A DNA stretch of 64,000 bases from Mycolicibacterium poriferae (GTDB taxonomy: Bacteria; Actinomycetota; Actinomycetes; Mycobacteriales; Mycobacteriaceae): positions 4,216,001-4,280,000 of the forward strand of contig NZ_AP022570.1 of the NCBI RefSeq assembly GCF_010728325.1, read 5' to 3'. Positions within the stretch are counted from its first letter, which is position 1. Each line of letters begins with the position of its first letter. The notes under the pieces were generated by a model, which was given only the letters and a program-made list of their open reading frames with translations, was not told the DNA's origin and made no database searches. Made by a program: the position numbers and the translations under genes. Shown here one piece after another: positions 57,662 to 64,000 of the stretch.

Positions 57662-58803
57662 CCCTGCCTCGACTGGTACCCCGCTCGACAACCGACCCGA
57701 CAGCCGGGACAGAACTGCGACACGAGGTACGTCGGTTCGTCGCCGACCAGCTGGCCGCGGGCGGATTCACCCCGTCGATCGACGGATGGTTGTGCGGGTG
57801 GGACGAGAAGTTCACCACTGCGCTGGCCGAACAGGGCTGGCTCGGCATGACGGTGCCGGTCGAGTACGGCGGGCACGGCCGGTCGTTCCTGGACCGATTC
57901 GTCGTCACCGAGGAGCTGCTGGCCGCCGGCGCCCCGATGGCCGCGCACTGGTTCGCCGACCGCCAGGTGGTCCCGTCACTGCTGAAGTACGGCACAGAGA
58001 CCCAGCGCCGGGAGTTCCTGCCCAAGATCGTCGCCGGCGAGTGTTTCTTCGCGATCGGGATGAGCGAACCCGACTCGGGCTCGGACCTGGCCAGCGTGCG
58101 CACCCGTGCCGAACGTGTCGACGGCGGCTGGTCGCTGACGGGGACGAAGGTGTGGACGTCGGGGGCCCATCATGCGCACGCGTTCATCGCGCTGGCCCGC
58201 ACGGCCCCGGTCGACCCGGCACACCGCCATGCCGGGCTGAGCCAGTTCATCGTCGACCTGCGCGGTGCGGGTGTCGAGATCCGGCCGATCATCTCGATGA
58301 CCGGTGCCCACCACTTCAACGAGGTGATCCTCGACGGTGCGTTCGTCCCCGACGAGATGGTGTTCGGGGAGATCGGCGCCGGCTGGCAGCAGGTCACGTC
58401 GGAGCTGGCCTACGAACGCAGCGGCCCCGAGCGCGTGCTGTCGACGTTCGCCGTGCTCGACGCCTGCGCCGCACACGTATCGGCTGGGCAGATTTCGCGC
58501 GATCCCGAGCTCGGCCGACTGGTGGCCCGGGTCGCGGGCCTGCACCAGATGTCCTCGGCGGTCGCCGGTGCCCTCGAACGTCACGAACCCGCCGATGTCC
58601 CGGCCGCGGTCGTCAAGGTGCTCGGTACCACCACCGAAGGTGATATCGCCGAGTTCGCCCACCTCAACGACGACGGCACCGCCGGCGCGTCATTCTCCGA
58701 GCTCGCCGCCGCGGCGGTCGATCAACGCCCCGGCTTCACGTTGCGAGGGGGCACGAACGAAGTGTTACACGGTGTGATCGCACGGGGATTGGGACTGCGA
58801 TGA
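57658..58803 (+). CDS. Acyl-CoA dehydrogenase (first of a heteromeric pair)
   Basis: A 381-residue FadE-type flavoprotein. The N-terminal helical domain has GWLGMTVPVEYGGHG, the middle domain FFAIGMSEPDSGSDLASVRT (FAD/substrate contact) and GTKVWTSGAHHA, and the C-terminal domain ends RGGTNEVLHGVIARGLGLR, the terminal FAD-binding signature. GGAGAGCG precedes the ATG. It overlaps the next dehydrogenase gene by four bases (ATGA). Such paired, dissimilar ACADs in actinobacteria usually form alpha2beta2 enzymes acting on bulky acyl-CoAs, including sterol side chains. The substrate here is unknown. Confidence 0.87.
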   Translation: MTLPRLVPRSTTDPTAGTELRHEVRRFVADQLAAGGFTPSIDGWLCGWDEKFTTALAEQGWLGMTVPVEYGGHGRSFLDRFVVTEELLAAGAPMAAHWFADRQVVPSLLKYGTETQRREFLPKIVAGECFFAIGMSEPDSGSDLASVRTRAERVDGGWSLTGTKVWTSGAHHAHAFIALARTAPVDPAHRHAGLSQFIVDLRGAGVEIRPIISMTGAHHFNEVILDGAFVPDEMVFGEIGAGWQQVTSELAYERSGPERVLSTFAVLDACAAHVSAGQISRDPELGRLVARVAGLHQMSSAVAGALERHEPADVPAAVVKVLGTTTEGDIAEFAHLNDDGTAGASFSELAAAAVDQRPGFTLRGGTNEVLHGVIARGLGLR

Positions 58804-59819
58804 CGATGGCTGACGTCGATCCGGCCCTGACGGACATGATGGATGCGGTGTTCGCCGAGTACGCCGCTTCGGAACGGCCGGCCGAGGTGGCGCTGGACGC
58901 AGACCTGTGGCGCCGGCTCGACGACCTCGGCCTGGTCCGGCTCACCGGTTCCGAGGAGTCCGGCGGTAGCGGGGCCGGGTGGCGCGAGGCCGCCGAGCTG
59001 CTGACCGTCGTGGTACGCCACGGGGTCCGAATCCCGTTGGCCGAGCACGATCTTCTGGCCTGTTGGCTGTTGCAGGCCGCGGGCCTGCCCGCGGACGCCG
59101 CCGTACGCACCGTGGCGGTGGTCGACGAGCAGGGCACGGCGATCGGTGTGCCGTGGGCATCGCAGGCCCAGCGGGTGGTCGTGGTGCACCCCGCCGGTGA
59201 CGGGCACGCCGTCGCCGATGTCGGGGCCGACCAGATGACGATCACCGCCGGCGCCAACATGATCGGCGAACCGCGCGACACCGTCGCCGTCGACATCGCC
59301 GCACTAGAGGGTGCGCCGATCTCCGAGGAGCTGGTGTCGCAGCTGCGATTGAAGTCCGCCCTGGTCCGCTCCATCCAGGTCTGCGCGGCCCTCGACCAAG
59401 CGCTGGCCTTGTGCATCGAGCACGCGACATCCCGCGAGCAGTTCGGCCGCCCGCTGGCGAAATTCCAAGCGGTGCAACACCTCATCTCCGACGTCGCCGG
59501 GGAGGCGGCGCTGGCGCGGTCGGCGACCGAAGCGGCGCTGGCGGCCGCTGTCGGTGCGGACTGGGCCGGCGCACACGTCGAATTCCTGGTGGCGTCCGCG
59601 CGCTCGTGCACCGGCCATGCCACGTCGGTGGTGGTGCGCAACGCCCATCAGGTCCTCGGCGCGATCGGCACCACCCGCGAGCATCGGCTGCACGAGTACA
59701 CCCGCGCTGCGCTGTCCTGGCGCGCAGAGTTCGGGTCGGTGCGGTACTGGGACGAACAGGTCACCGACATGGCAGTACGCGCCGGCGAGGGCGGACTCTG
59801 GAGTCTTATCTGCCCCTGA
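58800..59819 (+). CDS. Acyl-CoA dehydrogenase-like protein (second of the pair)
   Basis: A 339-residue, shorter ACAD homologue. The C-terminal helical domain is well kept (CIEHATSREQFGRPLAKFQAVQHLI, then TTREHRLHEYTRAALSWRAE). The N-terminal and middle domains are reduced and Ala/Val-rich and lack the usual FAD-contact signature seen in its partner. This division of features between two adjacent overlapping genes supports a heteromeric dehydrogenase. It ends about 50 bases before the convergent SDR gene, whose stop lies in a tandem repeat. Confidence 0.85.
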   Translation: MTMADVDPALTDMMDAVFAEYAASERPAEVALDADLWRRLDDLGLVRLTGSEESGGSGAGWREAAELLTVVVRHGVRIPLAEHDLLACWLLQAAGLPADAAVRTVAVVDEQGTAIGVPWASQAQRVVVVHPAGDGHAVADVGADQMTITAGANMIGEPRDTVAVDIAALEGAPISEELVSQLRLKSALVRSIQVCAALDQALALCIEHATSREQFGRPLAKFQAVQHLISDVAGEAALARSATEAALAAAVGADWAGAHVEFLVASARSCTGHATSVVVRNAHQVLGAIGTTREHRLHEYTRAALSWRAEFGSVRYWDEQVTDMAVRAGEGGLWSLICP

Positions 59820-59837
59820 GCTCGGCGCGCCACCACG

Positions 59838-59883
59838 TCAACGCACGACGAACTCAACGCACGACGAACTCAACGCACGACGA
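59838..59883 (-). repeat. 16-bp tandem repeat (about 3 copies) spanning the SDR stop codon
   Basis: TCAACGCACGACGAAC is repeated at 59838, 59854 and 59870, the last copy differing at its end. On the minus strand each unit encodes the last residues (VVR) and TGA of the SDR, so the gene end is present three times in a row. Confidence 0.92.
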
Positions 59884-60676
59884 CGGTGCTCGGCACCCGC
59901 GGCGCGCCGAGCATCTGCCGATGCGACGGCGGCGTGCGTCCCCCGCTGTCGGTGATTCCGTAGCGGTCGGCGAGTTCGGCGCCGATCAGCGTCTGCCCGC
60001 TCAGCTCGGCCAACGCCGGATCGCTGAACAGCGCATCGATGACACGGCCGGTGAACTCCGGTGTCTCGGCCTGCTCGGCGAAGCGTTCCAGCGCGTCGGG
60101 GTTGCCGTCGAACGCCGATCGGAGCTTGTCGGTCAACAGGATGCCCATCCAGATCGACACCGTCGCCACCGTGGTGTCGCGGAAGTCGACTGCCATATCA
60201 GCAGCCATCTTGTCGATGCCTGCTTTCTGCGCGCCGTAGGCGGGGCCGTGCATGTAGCACACCGAGCCCGGCGACGAGGTGAACACGATCAGGCCGCGGG
60301 GCCGCTCGAGCAGCAGCGGTGCGGCGTGCCAGGCCGCGACGTAGGACGACCGCAGACCCACATCGAGAACGTCGGCCAGGTCGCGCGGTTTCTGCCAGAA
60401 CGGCTTGGCCGACACCAGGTCGTCAGAGATGGCGGCGGCGTTGTTCACCAGTAGATCCAGCCGTCCGCGCTCGGCGGTGACGCGGTCGAACAGCCTGCCG
60501 ACGGCGTCGTCGTCCCGGTGGTCGAGCTGAACCCCGGTCCCCCAGCCCTGGTCGTCGCCGACGGTTCGGCCCGTGCCGTACACCTGCCACCCGCGTTCGG
60601 CGAGTGCGGTCGCGATGCCCCGTCCGGCGCCGCGGCTGGCTCCGGTCACGACGGCAACCGGTGCGGTGTCACCCAT
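59870..60676 (-). CDS. Short-chain dehydrogenase/reductase
   Basis: A 268-residue classical SDR. The NAD(P)-binding TGASRGAGRGIA (about 11-22) and NNAAA (about 88) are followed by the catalytic YGAQKAGID (Tyr-x3-Lys). Serines at FTSSPGSV lie at the usual catalytic position. The ATG at 60676 fits family length; upstream sequence is shared with the divergent oxidoreductase promoter. Substrate unknown. Its 3' end is inside a tandem repeat that could extend or shorten the C-terminus by recombination. Confidence 0.88.
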   Translation of the reverse strand: MGDTAPVAVVTGASRGAGRGIATALAERGWQVYGTGRTVGDDQGWGTGVQLDHRDDDAVGRLFDRVTAERGRLDLLVNNAAAISDDLVSAKPFWQKPRDLADVLDVGLRSSYVAAWHAAPLLLERPRGLIVFTSSPGSVCYMHGPAYGAQKAGIDKMAADMAVDFRDTTVATVSIWMGILLTDKLRSAFDGNPDALERFAEQAETPEFTGRVIDALFSDPALAELSGQTLIGAELADRYGITDSGGRTPPSHRQMLGAPRVPSTVVVR

Positions 60677-60707
60677 CAGGCCACCATAGAGGCGGTAGCT
60701 TGATCCC

Positions 60708-61757
60708 ATGCCGACAGACCGACAGTTACGCGTGATCCAGTGGACGACAGGCAACATCGGGCGACGCTCGCTGCACGCGATCATCGGACGCGACGACATG
60801 GAGCTCGTCGGCGTCTATGCCCACGGCGCGGGCAAGGTGGGCGTGGACGCCGCCGAGCTGTCGGGGTGGCCGGAGCCGACCGGGATCACGGCGACCGACG
60901 ACATCGACGCACTGATCTCGTTGCGGCCCGACGCGTGCTGTTACAACCCGTTGTGGCCCAGCATCGACGAACTGGTCGCGCTGCTGGAGTCCGGTATCAA
61001 CGTGTGTTCCTCGGCGGCCTGGATCACCGGCGGCAAGCAGTCACCCGAAGACCTCGAGCGGATCCGCAACGCGTGTGAGAAGGGTCGTTCGACGATCTTC
61101 GGCAGCGGCGCGCACCCCGGCATGAGCAATCTGGTCGGCATGGTGGTCTCCGGTGCGTGCGAGCGGGTTGACGAGATCCGGATCACCGAATCGGTCGACT
61201 GCTCCACCTACGAATCGGCGGGCACCCAGACCGCGATGGGGTTCTCCCAGGACCCCGAGACCCCCGGGCTGGCCGAGAGCGTGCGCCGCGAAAGCGAGGT
61301 GTTCGCCGAGTCGGCGGCGATGATGGCCGATGCCATCGGCGCGACCCTGGACCGGATCACCTTCGACGTCACCTTCACCGAGGCCACCGACGACAGCGAT
61401 CTGGGGTTCATGCAGATCCCGAAGGGCACGGTCGCCGGAGTGCACGGCTACCACCGCGGCTGGGTGGGCGATCACAACATCGTCAGTGTCGGGTTCAACT
61501 GGATCATGGGCTACCACGTCACCCCGCCCAAGCCGCTCGAGCACGGACACGTCATCCAGGTGTTCGGGCTGCCCAACATGCGCACGGTGCTGCACTGCCT
61601 ACCACCCAAGGACTGGACCGAGCCCGGCTTCATGGGGTTGGGCATGATCTACACGGCCATGCCGGTGACCAACGCGGTACCCGCTGTGGTCGCCGCCCCG
61701 CCGGGGATCGTCACGCTGGCCGATCTGCCGCCCATCACCGGACGCTCGGCGGTGTGA
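60708..61757 (+). CDS. Dihydrodipicolinate reductase-like NAD(P)-dependent oxidoreductase
   Basis: A 349-residue protein with an N-terminal Rossmann domain (RVIQWTTGNIGRRSLHAII) and a C-terminal DapB-like region. It contains GSGAHPGMSNLVGMVV and YESAGTQTAMGF, stretches typical of the large actinobacterial family related to 2,4-diaminopentanoate dehydrogenase and DapB. True DapB is much shorter, so a role in lysine synthesis is unlikely. Family members occur in many copies in mycobacteria and their substrates are mostly unknown. Divergent from the SDR gene with a 31-base gap. Confidence 0.8.
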   Translation: MPTDRQLRVIQWTTGNIGRRSLHAIIGRDDMELVGVYAHGAGKVGVDAAELSGWPEPTGITATDDIDALISLRPDACCYNPLWPSIDELVALLESGINVCSSAAWITGGKQSPEDLERIRNACEKGRSTIFGSGAHPGMSNLVGMVVSGACERVDEIRITESVDCSTYESAGTQTAMGFSQDPETPGLAESVRRESEVFAESAAMMADAIGATLDRITFDVTFTEATDDSDLGFMQIPKGTVAGVHGYHRGWVGDHNIVSVGFNWIMGYHVTPPKPLEHGHVIQVFGLPNMRTVLHCLPPKDWTEPGFMGLGMIYTAMPVTNAVPAVVAAPPGIVTLADLPPITGRSAV

Positions 61758-61766
61758 CCGGCCGGT

Positions 61767-62066
61767 TCAGCCCGGAATGTGCGTGGGCGGGTTGGCGAAT
61801 TCCGGATTCGGATGCGGGCGCCCGGCGCTCATGACGTCGCAGTGCCGCTCCGGCACCAGGTAGGAGCCGAAGCCCCGCGGCACATACTCGGCCACCGCGA
61901 CGCAGCGCTGCCACGTGCCGTCCGCCTGCACCGGCCCGTCGCATTTGTTGATGACCCCGGGTGCGCCGCCGGGGAGGCAGCCCGCCCGAGCGTGCGGCGC
62001 CGCGGTGAAAAGACCTGCGGCGGCCATCAACACCACGGCGAGTGCTGCGACGATGCAGTGCCTCAT
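61767..62066 (-). CDS. Small secreted Cys-containing protein
   Basis: A 99-residue protein with a clear signal peptide (MRHCIVAALAVVLMAAAGL, probable cleavage after AHARA). The mature part, about 70 residues, has four Cys (AGCLPGG, NKCDGPV, WQRCVAV, ERHCDVM) that could form two disulfides. The core CDGPVQADGTWQRC resembles a family of small mycobacterial secreted proteins as remembered. It ends PPTHIPG. Function unknown. It is convergent with the DapB-like gene (9-base gap), and a strong hairpin lies just upstream. Confidence 0.75.
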   Translation of the reverse strand: MRHCIVAALAVVLMAAAGLFTAAPHARAGCLPGGAPGVINKCDGPVQADGTWQRCVAVAEYVPRGFGSYLVPERHCDVMSAGRPHPNPEFANPPTHIPG

Positions 62067-62080
62067 GGTCGTCTCCTGTC

Positions 62081-62112
62081 ACCCGGGGTGGCGCTGACGC
62101 TACCGCCCGGGT
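62081..62112. terminator. Strong hairpin between degV and the small secreted protein gene
   Basis: ACCCGGG (62081-62087) pairs perfectly with CCCGGGT (62106-62112), and the inner GTGGCG/CGCTAC arms extend the stem with one G-T wobble around a CTGA loop. It lies 54 bases beyond the degV stop on the minus strand. There is no T-tract. It may terminate degV transcription or structure the 5' leader of the downstream gene. Confidence 0.45.
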
Positions 62113-62166
62113 AACCGGAATACCGGCGTCTTGAACGTTCCACACCGAAACAGTCGCGGGCAGTGC

Positions 62167-63009
62167 TCAGTGCTGGGCCGCGACGTGCACCGCAACGCCC
62201 ACCGCCCCGGCTCCCACATGCACCGACAGCAGCGGACCCATGTCGGCGACCGTGAGCGAGGACAGCTGCGGTAGTCGGCGGGTCAGCGCCGCACCGAGTT
62301 CGTCTGCGGCGTCGTGGTTGTCGACGTGGTGGACGACGACATCGGCGCCGTGGTCCCCGACTACCTCGGCGACCCGCTCGACCATCGCGGCATGGGCCTT
62401 GGTGACGGTACGGATGCGCTGGTCCAGTACCAGCCGCCCGTCGACGTCCAGACGCAACAGCGGTTTCAGCGACAATGCGGTGCCGAGCCAGGAGGCCGCG
62501 GTCTTGATCCGCCCGCTGCGGCGCAGGTTGTCCAGCCGGTGCACGACCAGGAAGACCTGGGTGCGGGTCAGCGCCGCCCGCGCGGCATCCTCGACGGTAT
62601 CCAGGTCCGCACCGGCGGCAGCGCTGCGGGCGGCCGCCTTTGCGACGAACCCCACCCCCATCGCCGCCGACCGGGAGTTGACCACCCGCACCGCGGCGCC
62701 GAATTCCCGTGACGCGCTGACCGCGGCGCTGTAGGTGCTCGACAGCGCCGACGACAGGTGCACCGCGACCACCCCGTCGCCGCCGCTGTCCGCCAGCGCC
62801 TGACGGTAGGTCTCGGTCAGCTCGGCCGGAGTCGCCCCCGCGGTGGTGACTTTGGCCCGGTCATGGATGTCGTAGGGAATCTCGTCGACACCGTCGCGCA
62901 GGTCCTGGTCCTCGACCAGCACGTGCAACGGGACTTCGCGGATGTTCCACTGTTTGCGTTCGTCGGCCCCCAGCCGCGAGGACGAGTCGCTGACCACCAC
63001 CACCGACAT
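62167..63009 (-). CDS. DegV family fatty-acid-binding protein (Rv2417c-type)
   Basis: A 280-residue DegV/FakB-like protein. The N-terminal VVVSDSSSRLGADE and LHVLVEDQDLRDGVDEIPYD, the mid segment HLSSALSSTYSAAVSA with the lipid-contact serines, and VNSRSAAMGVGFV match the family fold. In firmicutes FakB proteins present fatty acids to a kinase; in mycobacteria the role is unknown. It starts two bases after the octT stop, in the same order as M. tuberculosis Rv2417c-Rv2418c-Rv2419c, so it belongs to that operon. Confidence 0.9.
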   Translation of the reverse strand: MSVVVVSDSSSRLGADERKQWNIREVPLHVLVEDQDLRDGVDEIPYDIHDRAKVTTAGATPAELTETYRQALADSGGDGVVAVHLSSALSSTYSAAVSASREFGAAVRVVNSRSAAMGVGFVAKAAARSAAAGADLDTVEDAARAALTRTQVFLVVHRLDNLRRSGRIKTAASWLGTALSLKPLLRLDVDGRLVLDQRIRTVTKAHAAMVERVAEVVGDHGADVVVHHVDNHDAADELGAALTRRLPQLSSLTVADMGPLLSVHVGAGAVGVAVHVAAQH

Positions 63010-63011
63010 GG

Positions 63012-63749
63012 TCAGCCGCGCGAATCCGCCACGTGGACACCGGCTTCGGCGAGTCCCTTGACCATCAGCTCGGCCACTGCCTGGTGCGCTTCGAAGTTCC
63101 AGTGGATGCCGTCGGGGTTACCGCGGCCGCCGAGCACGTGCTCGGCGACGGCGGCCTTGAGATCGACCAGCGGCACTCGGTGCTCGGCGGCCCACCGGGT
63201 GAGGGCCGCGACCGTGCCGGGGCGGCCGTGGTGGGCCCGGCCGTAGGTGTCGGCGATGTGCACCGACGGCAACGAGGCGACCATCGGTATTCCGGGTCGG
63301 TTGAAGTCGATCGCCGCCCTGGTCATTTCGAGGTACTCGACGGTCAGGTGCGGCGGCAGGGCGGCCCGGGCGACCGGGGACAGCCGGGGCTGTGCCCAGC
63401 CGTACCCGTCGCGCACCCAGCGGCGCAGCCACGGCGGCCGCACGTAACGGATCATCTCGCGCAGTGCGGTCGGCAGGGGCGACGGCAGCGAGTCCATTCC
63501 CGAGGTCGCGAAGATCACCGCGCCGGCGCCGGGCAGCGCCGCCCACGACCGCGGGTCCTGGGTGGCGGCCCACCAGACGTCACGGCTGGTCCAGCCGATC
63601 CGGCCGATGAGTTCCAGCCGCCAGCCCAGCTGGTCGGCCACGATGTTGGGCCAGATGCGCGGGTCGTCGGATGGCAGCCCGCCGGTGGGGCCGTAGTACG
63701 ACAGCGAGTCACAGAAGACCAGCAGCGTCCTGGCGCGCTCAGAGCACAT
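63012..63749 (-). CDS. octT: Diglucosylglycerate octanoyltransferase OctT (SGNH fold)
   Basis: A 245-residue SGNH-hydrolase-fold protein. Block I is [13 protein letters not shown] (nucleophile Ser in the Asp-Ser-Leu core), followed by [14 protein letters not shown], and the late [12 protein letters not shown] supplies Asp-x2-His. The M. tuberculosis homologue (Rv2418c) octanoylates diglucosylglycerate, an early step of methylglucose lipopolysaccharide synthesis. It overlaps the end of gpgP by 11 bases and precedes degV. The start ATG at 63749 gives the same length as the homologue; the longer frame upstream is shadow of gpgP. Confidence 0.9.
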   Translation of the reverse strand: MCSERARTLLVFCDSLSYYGPTGGLPSDDPRIWPNIVADQLGWRLELIGRIGWTSRDVWWAATQDPRSWAALPGAGAVIFATSGMDSLPSPLPTALREMIRYVRPPWLRRWVRDGYGWAQPRLSPVARAALPPHLTVEYLEMTRAAIDFNRPGIPMVASLPSVHIADTYGRAHHGRPGTVAALTRWAAEHRVPLVDLKAAVAEHVLGGRGNPDGIHWNFEAHQAVAELMVKGLAEAGVHVADSRG

Positions 63750-64000
63750 CGCTGGCGACCTGCGCCGAGGCGTTCCATACGTCCAGACGCCATCGGATGT
63801 CGTCGTAGGACGCCGGGTCCCCGTCGGCGCGGGTGTGCCCGGCCAGCTGTACCCAGCTCGCATTACCCATGCCGCCGAGCACCGGCCAGTTGTCCACCGG
63901 CAGGCCCAGCAACGCACCGGTCAGCGCGGCGATCAGCCCGCCGTGCGCCACCAACACCACCGGCCGGTCGGGATCCTCGACCCCCCAGCCCACTTGCTGC
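63739..64000 (-). CDS. gpgP: Glucosyl-3-phosphoglycerate phosphatase GpgP (5' end beyond the window)
   Basis: Only the last 87 or so codons are in the window. They show the C-terminal half of a histidine phosphatase, with [20 protein letters not shown] holding the second catalytic His, followed by GNASWVQL. The gene order gpgP-octT-degV matches M. tuberculosis Rv2419c-Rv2417c, where GpgP dephosphorylates glucosyl-3-phosphoglycerate to glucosylglycerate, the precursor handled next in methylglucose lipopolysaccharide synthesis. The N-terminal RHG motif lies outside the window, so identity rests on the C-terminus and synteny. Confidence 0.85.
   Translation of the reverse strand, partial: QQVGWGVEDPDRPVVLVAHGGLIAALTGALLGLPVDNWPVLGGMGNASWVQLAGHTRADGDPASYDDIRWRLDVWNASAQVASDVL

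Overview
The window looks like the chromosome of a fast-growing mycobacterium (Mycolicibacterium type). It is GC-rich, uses GTG and TTG starts freely, and follows the gene order of the M. tuberculosis Rv2380c-Rv2419c region: mbtE-D-C-B / mbtA, hemW, nirA-cysH-sirB, subI, the GH15 trehalase, an lppR-like gene, lepA, the Rv2405-Rv2411c genes, rpsT, holA, comEC, comEA, degV, octT, gpgP. Comparisons with M. tuberculosis are from memory; no database was searched.

1-16.8 kb: mycobactin siderophore locus. On the minus strand are mbtB, a free-standing thioesterase, mbtC, mbtD and mbtE (cut by the window edge), joined by 1-4 nt overlaps. mbtA is divergent, and the mbtA-mbtB gap holds two adjacent IdeR-type iron boxes. 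A CYTH-CHAD protein follows mbtA closely.

16.8-25.8 kb: accessory stretch. A DUF222/HNH gene is split by an IS3-family element with a clean 3-bp target duplication. Next comes a 1771-residue KS-AT-DH-KR-ACP polyketide synthase whose motifs match iterative 6-methylsalicylate synthases. It has its own iron box and lies where M. tuberculosis carries mbtI (salicylate synthase). This suggests a mycobactin whose aryl cap is made by polyketide chemistry. The gene carries a perfect in-frame 27-bp tandem repeat, and its upstream region holds a GC-rich hairpin array.

25.8-38 kb: sulfur metabolism. A leaderless small ORF ending in a cysteine-rich tract precedes nirA-cysH-sirB (sulfate assimilation). 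After two CNNM-type membrane proteins comes a cst-like persulfide module: a CstB-type dioxygenase-pseudorhodanese-rhodanese fusion, a sulfide:quinone reductase, and a CstR repressor. An IS630-family element has been inserted between the cstR operator/promoter and the cstR coding region.

38-64 kb: mostly conserved mycobacterial core. It includes an orphan sulfate-binding lipoprotein preceded by two tiny membrane-protein genes, trehalase, a PiT permease, two lipoproteins, lepA, the transglutaminase/alpha-E/ATP-grasp trio, rpsT, holA, comEC, comEA, an acyl-CoA dehydrogenase pair, an SDR, a DapB-like oxidoreductase, degV, octT and the end of gpgP. Several genes (rpsT, holA, the SDR, the SnoaL-like gene) carry short tandem duplications that span their stop codons. 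I saw no rRNA, tRNA or CRISPR array, and no gene-free gap longer than about 300 bases.
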